A stretch of DNA of 64,000 nt from WTFY01 sp964614915. GTDB taxonomy: Bacteria > Pseudomonadota > Gammaproteobacteria > UBA4575. The DNA is taken from NCBI GenBank assembly GCA_964614915.1, contig CAZTNC010000019.1, positions 124,001-188,000 of the forward strand, written 5' to 3'. Shown here in pieces: positions 27,327-36,023 of this stretch; positions within the stretch are counted from its first letter, which is position 1; each line of letters begins with the position of its first letter. A program made the position numbers and the translations under genes. The notes beneath the pieces are model-generated. The model saw nothing but the letters and a program-made list of their open reading frames with translations. It did no database searches and was not told the DNA's origin.

Positions 27327-28100
27327 ATGAAACTCAACAAACGCCTGGGACAACACCTGCTGACAGACAAAACCACGATCTCCGCGATAACACAGGCGAT
27401 AGCCCCTGCCCCAAAGCAGAACATTTGTGAAATTGGCCCCGGACTCGGTGCCATCACCCTGCCCGTACTGAAGGCGGCAGGTGCCATGCATGCGATTGAA
27501 GTTGATCAGGCCCTGTCCGAAGAACTACTCAAGCAATGCCGGGGAGCCGGAGCATTAACCCTGCACCAGGGCGATGTTCTGAAGTTCGACTTCCATCGCC
27601 TTGCCAAGGAAGACCAGGCGATCCGGCTGATTGGCAATCTGCCTTACAATATTTCAACCCCCCTGCTATTTCACCTGTTGAAATTTTCCGAAATAATTTC
27701 CGACATGCATTTCATGCTTCAGAAAGAAGTTGCCGAAAGAATCACGGCAGCACCAAAAGCCTCGGAATACAGTCGGCTTAGTGTGATCATGCAGAGCTAT
27801 CATGAAGTGGAGAGCCTGTTTGATATCGCATCTCATATGTTCTCCCCGCCACCCAAAGTAACCTCATGCTTCATACGCATACGGCCGGACCCAGCCACTT
27901 CGAGAAAGATTCGTAACCGGGTGCTGTTCAATCAACTGGTGAAGACTGCCTTCCAGCAACGGCGTAAAACAATCAAGAACAGCCTGGCAAAAGATGTGAC
28001 GGAAAAGGAACTTCGACGGGCTGACATCGACCCCCGCCACCGCCCACAGGAAATATCTGTGCAACAGTATATAAATCTTGCCAACCTGCTCTCGGGGTGA
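27327..28100 (+). CDS. rsmA: 16S rRNA (adenine1518/1519-N6)-dimethyltransferase
   Basis: KsgA methylates two adjacent adenines in the 3'-end hairpin of 16S rRNA late in 30S assembly. From ATG 27327 it has 257 residues, beginning MKLNKRLGQHLL; the open frame runs 108 bases further upstream but that part has no homology-like content, and GTG 27321 is another option. The SAM motif EIGPGLGAIT (near residue 36) and the catalytic NLPYNIS (near 102) are clear. A C-terminal small domain contains QQRRKTI. Normal position before apaG. Confidence 0.95.
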   Translation: MKLNKRLGQHLLTDKTTISAITQAIAPAPKQNICEIGPGLGAITLPVLKAAGAMHAIEVDQALSEELLKQCRGAGALTLHQGDVLKFDFHRLAKEDQAIRLIGNLPYNISTPLLFHLLKFSEIISDMHFMLQKEVAERITAAPKASEYSRLSVIMQSYHEVESLFDIASHMFSPPPKVTSCFIRIRPDPATSRKIRNRVLFNQLVKTAFQQRRKTIKNSLAKDVTEKELRRADIDPRHRPQEISVQQYINLANLLSG

Positions 28101-28129
28101 TATGTTTTTTTTGAAACACGATCGTGTAG

Positions 28130-28525
28130 ATGCATAAAAAAAGCACTGTGGAAAAATCAGAAATTCATAGTATTGATGTAAGTGTGGACAGTGCATTTAT
28201 TGAAGCTGATGAAAGGCAAAATAGATTTGTTTTTGCCTACACAGTGACTATACATAACACAGGACTTGTGCCAGCCCGGCTCATGACACGCCACTGGATC
28301 ATCACGGATTCCAATGGCAAGACTCAGGAAGTAAAGGGTGAAGGGGTAGTAGGAGAACAGCCCTATTTACGTCCTGGCGAAGCCTTTCAATACACCAGCG
28401 GTACGATGCTCGAAACACCTGTAGGCACCATGCAAGGGAGCTATCAGATGGTGACTGATGACGGCACAGAATTTGATGCAGAAATCAACCCGTTCACCTT
28501 GGCCGCACCTCGTGTTTTGCACTAG
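28130..28525 (+). CDS. apaG: ApaG protein (DUF525)
   Basis: 131 residues with the ApaG fold, an immunoglobulin-like single domain: FVFAYTVTIHN, RHWIITDSNGK, the glycine-rich GEGVVGEQPYLRPGE, and FQYTSGTMLETPVGTMQGSY. Biochemical role is not settled; phenotypes in enterobacteria link it to Co2+ resistance and Mg2+ efflux. It lies 29 bases after rsmA and 153 before apaH, the usual order. Confidence 0.95.
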   Translation: MHKKSTVEKSEIHSIDVSVDSAFIEADERQNRFVFAYTVTIHNTGLVPARLMTRHWIITDSNGKTQEVKGEGVVGEQPYLRPGEAFQYTSGTMLETPVGTMQGSYQMVTDDGTEFDAEINPFTLAAPRVLH

Positions 28526-28678
28526 CACATTACCCTTTGCCTTCTAAATCCTTAATGCTCGGGAAACACATCTGAATTCTGTGTCGTGATCGGCTGGTGG
28601 AGTTTCTACCCTCTGGGTTGCCTTGACTCAAATTGCAAACTTCACCGTTTTTCAATGCTGCAAAGCTGAAGTTCTGTT

Positions 28679-29521
28679 ATGGCTATCTACGTTATCGGGG
28701 ATGTGCAGGGCTGCTTTGATGAGCTGACTGCACTTGTTGAAAAAATTCAATTTGATCCGAAGTCTGATGAACTGTGGTTTGTCGGTGACCTGGTTAATCG
28801 GGGCCCAAAATCACTTGAAACACTACGCTGGGTCAAGTCGTTGGGCAAGTTGGCTACCACTGTGCTGGGCAACCACGATTTTCACCTGCTAGCGGCCCAT
28901 GCAAAGATAAAACCAACCACAGAATCCAGCACCCTCAATGCAATTCTTGATGCCAGTGATGCAGACGAACTTATTGACTGGCTGAGACACCGCCCTTTGA
29001 TACATTTTGATAGCCGGCTCAATATCGCCATGGTGCATGCAGGAGTTGTTCCCCAATGGAGTATTGAGAGTGCGATCACACACGCGCACGAGGTAGAAGG
29101 AGTTCTTCGTTCCGAAAATTACACGGACTTTTTAAAGAACATGTATGGGGACCTGCCCAAGCAATGGGACGAAAGCCTGAGCGGGTGGGAACGTTTACGC
29201 ATGATCACTAACTCGTTCACACGGCTGCGCTACTGCGACCCTCAAGGTGTGATGAACCTGGCAGAAAAAGGGCCACCGGGCACACAAGGTCCCGGAGTGC
29301 AGCCTTGGTATGAGGTTGATTCACGAAAAAGCAAAGATACCACCATCGTGTTTGGACACTGGTCCACACTGGGTTATCGGGATAGAAATAACGTCATCGC
29401 CACCGACACGGGGTGCCTTTGGGGCGGGGCTCTGACAGCTGTAAATATCAGTGGGAACGAAAACAGGAAATACCAGATTGCATGTGAAGCCAAGCGGGCC
29501 ATTCCAGCTGCCCCATCCTAG
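28679..29521 (+). CDS. apaH: Bis(5'-nucleosyl)-tetraphosphatase, symmetrical
   Basis: Splits diadenosine tetraphosphate into two ADP. A 280-residue metallophosphatase with GDVQGC near the N-terminus, GDLVNRGP (near 38), GNHDFH (near 64), and later MVHAGVVPQW and VFGHWSTLG, the full set of metal ligands. Separated from apaG by 153 bases that lack an obvious gene, so it may have its own promoter. Convergent with folA. Confidence 0.96.
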   Translation: MAIYVIGDVQGCFDELTALVEKIQFDPKSDELWFVGDLVNRGPKSLETLRWVKSLGKLATTVLGNHDFHLLAAHAKIKPTTESSTLNAILDASDADELIDWLRHRPLIHFDSRLNIAMVHAGVVPQWSIESAITHAHEVEGVLRSENYTDFLKNMYGDLPKQWDESLSGWERLRMITNSFTRLRYCDPQGVMNLAEKGPPGTQGPGVQPWYEVDSRKSKDTTIVFGHWSTLGYRDRNNVIATDTGCLWGGALTAVNISGNENRKYQIACEAKRAIPAAPS

Positions 29522-29585
29522 CGCCACGGCTCTTCCGTTACCCAGGGCTAACCTGGACTTCGGCAAATAGGCAGGCTAATACCGG

Positions 29586-30098
29586 TCAGTCCCGTATGCT
29601 GCTGCCGATTCGCAGGTACTCAGCATATTCCATGTCATAGCAGTTCTTCTCGTCCTTGGGGCGAAATTCACGGTATACCTCCTGCCAGTGACTTTTATCC
29701 CATGGCGGGAAATATGTATCTCCTTCCAGATCTGCATGTACGAATGTAAGGCACAGTTGCTGGGCGAAGGGCAGCACAAGTGCATGAACTTCAGCACCGC
29801 CAATCACGAAAATTTTTTCCGACTCTGCCAACAGGGCCTCGGCCTCTTCCCAGCAGGCCACAACATCACAACCCTTTGCAAGGTACTCCCTGTTTCGGGT
29901 CAGTACCACATGGCGTCGACCCGGCAATACACCCGGCAGCGATTCAAAGGTTTTTCGGCCCATCACCATGGGGTGGCCCATGGTGATCTTTTTGAAGCGT
30001 TGCAAATCTGCAGGTAAATGCCAGGGCATCGCATTGTTTTTCCCAATGACACCCTGATGAGTCATGGCGGCAATCACAATAACCTGCGCATCCGGCAC
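29586..30098 (-). CDS. folA: Dihydrofolate reductase
   Basis: Regenerates tetrahydrofolate from dihydrofolate after thymidylate synthesis. 170 residues with the chromosomal-type motifs: IGKNNAMPWHLPADL (Asp at the catalytic position), MGRKTFES, and VIGGAEVH. The start is GTG 30098, whose first base is the last base of the thyA stop (TAGTG), so translation is coupled to thyA. Needed also for tetrahydrofolate-dependent C1 flux in an organism with mtdA. Confidence 0.96.
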   Translation of the reverse strand: MPDAQVIVIAAMTHQGVIGKNNAMPWHLPADLQRFKKITMGHPMVMGRKTFESLPGVLPGRRHVVLTRNREYLAKGCDVVACWEEAEALLAESEKIFVIGGAEVHALVLPFAQQLCLTFVHADLEGDTYFPPWDKSHWQEVYREFRPKDEKNCYDMEYAEYLRIGSSIRD

Positions 30099-30892
30099 TA
30101 GACTGCTACCGGGGCGGATATATGGTCATGACATTGATAATTTCGTAGCTCAAAATCTTCATACGCAAAATCAAAAATTGATTGTACTTTCGGATTAATG
30201 TGCATCTTCGGCAAATCGTAAGGAGTTCGTTTTAGTTGTTCACGTGCCTGTTCAAAATGGTTGTTGTAGAGGTGCACGTCGCCAAAGGTGTGCACGAATT
30301 CACCGGCTTGATAGCCCGTCACCTGGGCGACCATCAGCAACAGCAGCGCATAGGAGGCAATGTTAAACGGCACGCCCAGAAAAACATCTGCGCTGCGTTG
30401 GTAGAGCTGACACGAAAGCCTGTCCTGAGCGACATAGAATTGAAAAAAAGCATGGCAGGGCGGTAGCGCCATGTCATCCAGTGCACCGACATTCCAGGCA
30501 CTGATGATATGTCTCCTTGATGACGGGTTTTCCTTCAGGTTCTCGATCAGTGTACTGATCTGATCAACTGTGCTGCCGTCTGCACACGACCAGCTGCGCC
30601 ACTGCGCACCATAAACCGGCCCCAAATCTCCATTTTCATCTGCCCACTGATCCCAGATTGAAACGCCATTTCTTTGCAGGTAGGAAATATTGGTCTCGCC
30701 CTTCAAAAACCAGAGCAATTCATGAATGATCGACTTCAGGTGAAGCTTTTTGGTTGTCAGAAGGGGAAAGCCATCGGCTAAATCGAACCTCATCTGGTAG
30801 CCAAATACAGACACCGTGCCGGTACCGGTGCGATCTCCCTTTTCCACGCCTTGCTCCATGACATGTTTCAACAATTCGAGGTATTGCTGCAT
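30098..30892 (-). CDS. thyA: Thymidylate synthase
   Basis: Methylates dUMP to dTMP using methylene-tetrahydrofolate. 264 residues, the same length as E. coli ThyA, with the catalytic Cys146 in LPPCHAFFQF, DRTGTGT near the start, RRHIISAWN and the dUMP-binding QRSADVFLGVPFN. It is between lgt (3 bases upstream) and folA (1-base overlap), a common gammaproteobacterial order. Confidence 0.97.
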   Translation of the reverse strand: MQQYLELLKHVMEQGVEKGDRTGTGTVSVFGYQMRFDLADGFPLLTTKKLHLKSIIHELLWFLKGETNISYLQRNGVSIWDQWADENGDLGPVYGAQWRSWSCADGSTVDQISTLIENLKENPSSRRHIISAWNVGALDDMALPPCHAFFQFYVAQDRLSCQLYQRSADVFLGVPFNIASYALLLLMVAQVTGYQAGEFVHTFGDVHLYNNHFEQAREQLKRTPYDLPKMHINPKVQSIFDFAYEDFELRNYQCHDHISAPVAV

Positions 30893-30895
30893 GGC

Positions 30896-31696
30896 TCACT
30901 GCGCCTGGCGCGCCGCTCCGGATTTTCTGTATGCCTGATACATCAGAGCTAAGCCTATCAAGATCATGGGCACCGTCAAAAGCTGCCCCATCGTCATCCA
31001 GTCAAACGCGATAAACCCCAGGTTCATGTCCGGCTCCCGCACGAACTCCACCATGAATCGGAATACCCCGTACAGAAGCATGAACAAACCGGCTACAGAA
31101 CCCACCGGGCGAGGCTTTTGCACAAAGAGCCAAAGCACCACGAACAGTACGAGACCCTCCAGGAAAGCCTGATAAAGCTGCGAGGGATGTCTGGCTAGGG
31201 CATCCGCGCCCGGGAATACCATGCCCCATGGCAGATCGGTTGCACGCCCCCATAGCTCTCCATTGATAAAATTTCCGATCCGACCCGCCCCCAGACCTAC
31301 CGGGACGGCGGGCGCAACGAAGTCGCACAAATGCAAAAAACTGCACTCTTTTTTCCGGTGAAAGACCCACAACACCGTGATGACGCCCAGCAACCCTCCA
31401 TGAAAGCTCATCCCCCCTTCCCAAATCCTGAACAAGTAAAGCGGGTCCTCAAGGAAGTAGGAAAAATTATAGAACAGTACCGAGCCCAGGCGACCGCCGA
31501 TCACTACTCCCAACATGCCATAAAAAAAAAGATCGTCAACATCATCAGGCTGTACTACTGTATGCTCTTTTTTTGCAAGCACATGGGCTAGGCCCCAGAA
31601 TGCCAGAAACCCGATTGCATACATCAGGCCGTACCAGTGGAGCTTCAGCGGGCCAAGGGAAAAGATGACGGGGTCGATATCCGGGAAATTCAACAT
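30896..31696 (-). CDS. lgt: Prolipoprotein diacylglyceryl transferase
   Basis: Transfers diacylglycerol from phosphatidylglycerol to the lipobox Cys of prolipoproteins. 266 residues, seven or so membrane helices, with the Lgt signature GRIGNFINGELWGR (near 137-150), the conserved His in SFHGGLLG (near 99) and HPSQLYQAFLEG. It heads the lgt-thyA-folA unit. Divergent from the yyaL-type gene, with about 95 bases between starts. Confidence 0.96.
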   Translation of the reverse strand: MLNFPDIDPVIFSLGPLKLHWYGLMYAIGFLAFWGLAHVLAKKEHTVVQPDDVDDLFFYGMLGVVIGGRLGSVLFYNFSYFLEDPLYLFRIWEGGMSFHGGLLGVITVLWVFHRKKECSFLHLCDFVAPAVPVGLGAGRIGNFINGELWGRATDLPWGMVFPGADALARHPSQLYQAFLEGLVLFVVLWLFVQKPRPVGSVAGLFMLLYGVFRFMVEFVREPDMNLGFIAFDWMTMGQLLTVPMILIGLALMYQAYRKSGAARQAQ

Positions 31697-31792
31697 GTCA
31701 CATCAGTATACATTTAAGTTTCCGGTCGCACGCCAGGGATGCTGCAATGTCCGTGTACGAGACACGTGGAAAACAGTGAGCGCATCATAAAC

Positions 31793-33871
31793 ATGATTCA
31801 AGCCAAAAACCATCTGGCTGGGCAGACCAGCCCCTACTTGCTCCAACATGCTGACAACCCCGTAGAGTGGTACCCATGGGGTAACGAAGCCCTTGAGCGG
31901 GCCAGACTAGAAAACAAGCCAATTCTATTGTCGGTCGGGTATTCCGCCTGCCACTGGTGCCATGTCATGGCACACGAATCTTTTGAGGATGAGGCCACGG
32001 CAAAAATAATGAATGAATTATTCATTAACATCAAAATCGATCGCGAAGAACGCCCGGACATCGACAAAATTTACCAGACTGCCCAATACGTACTCACGCA
32101 ACGTACGGGGGGCTGGCCACTTACCATGTTCCTGACCCCGGATGACCAGGTACCATTTTTCGGAGGCACATACTTCCCCAACGAGGCACGTCATGGGCTG
32201 CCGGCATTCAAGGACCTGTTGCAGCATATCTCAGGTGTTTATCAACAGCGGCGCGAAGAAATCAAGGCGCAAAATGAGTCCATACAAGATGTACTGCAAC
32301 AAATTCATGAACCGAACTACACGAAGACAGAGCTCTCTCCCGATCTCTTCAAGGCCTGCAACCAGCAGATAGAGCAGGCCTTTGATGCGAAGGATGGCGG
32401 CTTTGGAGATGCGCCCAAGTTTCCACACCCTACCCATATTGACCGGCTGTTGCGCTACTACTCGCAATCAGGGAAGGACAGCCCCCGCTCATTGCACGCA
32501 GCACTCTACACCTTGGAAAAAATGGCAGCAGGCGGTCTATTTGACCAGATTGGTGGGGGTTTTTGCCGGTACTCGGTGGATTCCCGCTGGATGATTCCCC
32601 ACTTTGAAAAAATGTTGTACGACAATGGTCCTTTACTGGCTTTATACGCGCAGGGATTTGCCTTGACGGGTACGGAACAGTTCAAGAACGTGTGCGAGGC
32701 CACTGCACAATGGACAATGCGCGAGATGCAATCGCCCGAGGGAGGATACTATTCCTCCCTGGACGCAGATTCTGAGGGCAGCGAAGGCAAGTACTATGTC
32801 TGGGACCGTGGACAGGTCGAGCAGATACTCAGCAGTGAGGAGTATGCCGTATTTGCACCACACTACGGTTTGGACCGGGATGCCAATTTTGAAGGCAGGT
32901 ATCATCTGCATACCTTTGTAAGCAGGGATGAGGTATGTCAACGGACTTCCGTGACCGAAGAGAAGTTTGATGCCCTGATCAGCCAGTCCAAACAGAAACT
33001 TCTTTCCCAGCGCGAGCAGCGCGTACCTCCTGGCCGTGACGAAAAGATCCTGAGCAGCTGGAACGCCCTGATGATTCGCGGCATGGCCATTGCCGGTCGA
33101 GTGCTGGGAAAGTCCGAATATATCCAATCGGCACAGCGTGCTTTGGATTTTTTGCGAGACACAATGTGGACCCGTCAGCACTTGGCTGCAACGTACAAAG
33201 ACGGTACTGCTCATCTTGACGCATACCTGGATGACTACTCGTTCTTGCTGGATGCCATTTTAGAAATGCTGCAGGTGCGCTGGTGCAGCCAGGATTTGAG
33301 TTGGGCCTGCGATATTGCCAGCGTATTGCTGGAGAAATTTGAGGATAATGCTCGAGGTGGCTTCTACTTCACTTCCATAGATCATGAGCGGCTTATCCAG
33401 CGGTCCAAAACACTGAGCGACGAGGCGATGCCTTCCGGCAACGGAATTGCTGCCGCAGCCCTGGCCCGTCTGGGGTACTTGCTGGGGAAGACAGAGTATC
33501 TGGGTGCTACCGAACGTGTGTTGCAGTTTGCAGGTCAGGCTGTCACGCATGCACCTATGGGACATGCCAGCCTGATCACTGCCTATGAAGAGCAATACTA
33601 TCCTCTGCAAATCATCATTTTGCGGGGAGAAAAGAGCTACCTCGAAAAATGGCAACAGCAATGCACGCCGGGTTATGATCCCCAGCGACTGGTATTTGCC
33701 ATCGATGCAGACGAAAGAAATTTGCCGGCTGCACTGGCAGAGAAGAAATTTATTGAGCCGAGCCCGGAAGGTGTCGTTGCATATGTTTGTGAAGGCATGC
33801 AGTGCAGATCTCCGATTACGAGTCTAGCTGAATTGCAAAGCGCCATATCGGATACCGGGACTCCGCAATAA
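31793..33871 (+). CDS. Thioredoxin-domain protein of the YyaL/SSP411 family (DUF255)
   Basis: 692 residues from ATG 31793. An N-terminal thioredoxin-like domain (about residues 1-165) contains CHWC (53-56) and a GGWP cis-Pro-type motif; the rest is an (alpha/alpha)6-barrel resembling sugar-epimerase folds, with FDQIGGGFCRYSVD and WMIPHFEKMLYDN motifs characteristic of the family. In-frame sequence extends 54 bases upstream, but MIQAKNHLAGQTSPYL matches the usual family beginning. Function is not established in bacteria; thiol-redox and sugar-related roles have been proposed. Flanked by lgt and an acyltransferase gene. Confidence 0.92.
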   Translation: MIQAKNHLAGQTSPYLLQHADNPVEWYPWGNEALERARLENKPILLSVGYSACHWCHVMAHESFEDEATAKIMNELFINIKIDREERPDIDKIYQTAQYVLTQRTGGWPLTMFLTPDDQVPFFGGTYFPNEARHGLPAFKDLLQHISGVYQQRREEIKAQNESIQDVLQQIHEPNYTKTELSPDLFKACNQQIEQAFDAKDGGFGDAPKFPHPTHIDRLLRYYSQSGKDSPRSLHAALYTLEKMAAGGLFDQIGGGFCRYSVDSRWMIPHFEKMLYDNGPLLALYAQGFALTGTEQFKNVCEATAQWTMREMQSPEGGYYSSLDADSEGSEGKYYVWDRGQVEQILSSEEYAVFAPHYGLDRDANFEGRYHLHTFVSRDEVCQRTSVTEEKFDALISQSKQKLLSQREQRVPPGRDEKILSSWNALMIRGMAIAGRVLGKSEYIQSAQRALDFLRDTMWTRQHLAATYKDGTAHLDAYLDDYSFLLDAILEMLQVRWCSQDLSWACDIASVLLEKFEDNARGGFYFTSIDHERLIQRSKTLSDEAMPSGNGIAAAALARLGYLLGKTEYLGATERVLQFAGQAVTHAPMGHASLITAYEEQYYPLQIIILRGEKSYLEKWQQQCTPGYDPQRLVFAIDADERNLPAALAEKKFIEPSPEGVVAYVCEGMQCRSPITSLAELQSAISDTGTPQ

Positions 33872-33900
33872 AACCGCAGGACGTCATCGCGTTTGATTCG

Positions 33901-34647
33901 ATGAACATATTCAGAGGGACATTTCGGTTACTCCGCCTGCTTGTCCATCTCCTCAAAGGCATTCACATATGCTACACCGCGTTGGGTGATGCACAGAGAT
34001 TTGACCTGAGCGAAAAACAGCACAGGATCATCCAGGACTGGCTGTCCAAGGTGGCAAAAATCATTGGCATTGATCTTACCGTGCATGGCACACCACAAAA
34101 ATCACCGGCGTTTGTGGTGGCAAATCATGTGTCCTGGTTGGATATTGTGATCGTTGCTTCCGTATTGCCCGTTTCGTTTTTATCCAAGGTGGAGGTTCGC
34201 AAATGGCCGGTGGTAGGCACCCTTGCCGCCAAATCCGGCACCCTTTTCATTCACCGAGGATCCAAAACCGGCGCACTGGAAGCGATACACCTGATGCGGG
34301 AAAGACTCCACGCAGGGCATAGTGTTGCTTCCTTCCCCGAAGCCAAAACTACAGACGGGACTCGTGTGCATGCGTTTCATCCCCGCCTATTCGCTGCTGC
34401 CATAGAAACGAAGTCTATGATTCAACCAGTAGCAATTCGTTATCCGCATGCCAGCGGCGTCAACCCGATTGTACCGTTCGTTGACAACCGTAACCTGGTG
34501 AAACACGCTTTTCGGATCATGTCTGCCAAGCGCACAGCAGTTGAACTGACTTTGTGTGAGCCCATATCGAGTGAAGGCCAGCCGAGAAAACAGCTGGCCC
34601 AATTGGCAAGAAATTCGGTTGCTGATGTGTTTGAAAACTCGAGTTAA
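33901..34647 (+). CDS. 1-acyl-sn-glycerol-3-phosphate acyltransferase-family protein
   Basis: 248 residues. The PlsC-like domain has the catalytic NHVSWLD (His76, Asp81) and the substrate segment GTLFIHRG (near 113-120). Block III reads FPEAKTTDG (145-153), whereas the usual form is FPEGT; the Glu is kept but Gly and Thr are changed. The protein begins with a membrane-associated hydrophobic stretch. It could be lysophosphatidate acyltransferase (plsC), an ornithine-lipid OlsA-type enzyme or a divergent paralogue; context does not decide. It overlaps the tpx 3' end by 4 bases in convergent orientation. Confidence 0.8.
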   Translation: MNIFRGTFRLLRLLVHLLKGIHICYTALGDAQRFDLSEKQHRIIQDWLSKVAKIIGIDLTVHGTPQKSPAFVVANHVSWLDIVIVASVLPVSFLSKVEVRKWPVVGTLAAKSGTLFIHRGSKTGALEAIHLMRERLHAGHSVASFPEAKTTDGTRVHAFHPRLFAAAIETKSMIQPVAIRYPHASGVNPIVPFVDNRNLVKHAFRIMSAKRTAVELTLCEPISSEGQPRKQLAQLARNSVADVFENSS

Positions 34648-35153
34648 GACACGCTGCCGAGTGCCTGTATGGCAGCCTTATAATCCGGTTCGTGCGCAAT
34701 CTCACCAACAAGCTCTGTGTGGACAACCTGATTTTTCGGGTCCAGTACCACGATTGCACGCGCTGTAATTCCCGAGAGCGGCCCATCTTCTATAAGTACG
34801 CCGTAATCCCTGGAGAAATCCTGGGAGCGCATGACAGAAAGTGAAGTGACGTGCTCCAGATTCTCGGAAACACAAAACCGGGACATTGCAAATGGCAGGT
34901 CAGCAGAAATAATCAGAATCGCTGTGTCATCATGCTCTTTTGCAAAATCATCGAATTTCTTTGTTGATATGGCACAAACCGGCGTATCAAGGCTGGGAAC
35001 AATGCTCAGTATTTTCCTTTTGCCCGGAAACGAGGAAAGAGAGACATTTTCCAGATCCTTGTTCACCAGTACAAAGTCTGGCGCGCTTGAACCAACGTTT
35101 GGCAGGCTCCCGTTGGTGTGCATCTCATTTCCTTGCAGAGTAATTTTTGCCAT
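34644..35153 (-). CDS. tpx: Thiol peroxidase
   Basis: Periplasmic or cytosolic peroxiredoxin reducing lipid and hydrogen peroxides with thioredoxin. From ATG 35153 (preceded by AGGAGA on the reverse strand, 6-7 bases away) it has 169 residues. Peroxidatic Cys60 is in DTPVCAIST and resolving Cys94 in SRFCVSE, one residue off the E. coli positions. No signal peptide. The open frame extends 51 bases upstream but lacks a Shine-Dalgarno there. Convergent with the acyltransferase. Confidence 0.95.
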   Translation of the reverse strand: MAKITLQGNEMHTNGSLPNVGSSAPDFVLVNKDLENVSLSSFPGKRKILSIVPSLDTPVCAISTKKFDDFAKEHDDTAILIISADLPFAMSRFCVSENLEHVTSLSVMRSQDFSRDYGVLIEDGPLSGITARAIVVLDPKNQVVHTELVGEIAHEPDYKAAIQALGSVS

Positions 35154-35274
35154 TTTTATCTCTCCTGTTACGGGCGCATTCGTATTGGCTTGGCAACATT
35201 CCAAGTGAGGTTGTCAGCTTCTATCCGGTTCACAGAGTGTGACCATGCCCCGTAGGATAAGTTTTGTATTTCGG

Positions 35275-35661
35275 TTATAAAGCTATGTGATCTTCATATT
35301 GGCTTGCATCAAGCAGGCTGTCAATTGTCGTATCGCCCAGCAACTCTATCTTGCAAAGCCAGCCTTCCCCGTAGGGCAATTCATTCATCATTTCCGGTGA
35401 ATCCAGCAAATCTTCATTGATTTCAATTACTTTCCCATCTACAGGCATGTGCACCTCGCTTGCAGTTTTTACCGATTCCACTACCGCACAGGCCTCATCA
35501 GCTCGATACTCACTGTCTAGGTCGGGAAACTCAACGAAGACGATGTCCCCCAGTTCTGACTGGGCAAATTCTGTAATACCTATCATCGCCGTCCCGTCAT
35601 CCTGCATCTTCAACCACACATGCTGAGACGAATAAACACGGTCATCGGGCGCACCATCCAT
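35275..35661 (-). CDS. gcvH: Glycine cleavage system H-like lipoyl protein
   Basis: A 128-residue lipoyl carrier that shuttles the aminomethyl group between the P and T proteins of glycine cleavage. The lipoylated lysine is Lys65 in VVESVKTASEV; GITEFAQSELGDIVFVE and the PYGEGWLCKI C-terminal part are typical. No gcvT, gcvP or lpd is next to it, so it is a stand-alone copy. Related LbpA proteins serve the sulphur-oxidising sHdr system; no hdr genes are visible, so H protein is preferred. The start ATG overlaps the stop of a 17-codon frame (TAATG). Lipoate is supplied by lipB and lipA at 11-12 kb. Confidence 0.88.
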   Translation of the reverse strand: MDGAPDDRVYSSQHVWLKMQDDGTAMIGITEFAQSELGDIVFVEFPDLDSEYRADEACAVVESVKTASEVHMPVDGKVIEINEDLLDSPEMMNELPYGEGWLCKIELLGDTTIDSLLDASQYEDHIAL

Positions 35662-35714
35662 TAGTGACCCCCCGGGACAGCGGCTTTTTTCATTGCTGAA
35701 TTATCGTTTGACAT
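35661..35714 (-). CDS. Possible 17-codon leader ORF upstream of gcvH
   Basis: ATG 35714 opens a frame encoding MSNDNSAMKKAAVPGGH, whose TAA overlaps the gcvH ATG (TAATG). It starts about 10 bases after the predicted transcription start, without a Shine-Dalgarno. The overlap would allow translational coupling, as in leader-peptide control. It could equally be chance: the frame is short. Confidence 0.2.
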   Translation of the reverse strand: MSNDNSAMKKAAVPGGH

Positions 35715-35730
35715 GGTTTTAGAACCGGGT

Positions 35731-35758
35731 ATTGTACACTTCGTATAACTGCCTACAA
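35731..35758 (-). promoter_or_regulatory. Candidate promoter for gcvH
   Basis: On the reverse strand TTGTAG (35758-35753), a 16-base spacer and TACAAT (35736-35731). The -10 is good, the -35 matches only in TTG. The start would be near 35724, just ahead of the leader ORF. Confidence 0.35.
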
Positions 35759-36023
35759 AGCAATCACTCTTATGTACAGATTTGCGGACATTCCGGCTTT
35801 TTTGCCGGTCATTTCCTGTACACAGGAGCAGCGAAAGCCAATCACAACACGCAAGAGGACTATGCACTTACCTGTGCAAGACAGGTTACACCACTATTGT
35901 TAGGGGACCTTGACCATTCCCTGCTCGGACAGTACAGGCTGATACATGCAGCGGCGATACCAGGGACCCTGAACAGATCAGTCGGAATCACTCCGTAACC
36001 AGTACGGCAATGCAGCATTCATT
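35759..36023. other. Non-coding region between gcvH and tupB
   Basis: With the adjacent 97 bases this is the longest gene-free stretch in the window (about 360 bases). On the + strand TTGACC (35910-35915), 17 bases, TACAGG (35933-35938) could be a weak tupB promoter. I looked for a molybdenum/tungsten-cofactor riboswitch or a ModE-type dyad and did not recognise one. A frame of 88 codons at 35732-35998 looks non-coding. Confidence 0.4.

Noticed and set aside
35732..35998. 88-codon frame between gcvH and tupB
   Set aside because: No Shine-Dalgarno, no family features, overlaps the gcvH promoter region.
35759..36023. Molybdenum/tungsten cofactor riboswitch upstream of tupB
   Set aside because: I could not find the conserved stems or sequence blocks; only a weak promoter-like pair is visible.
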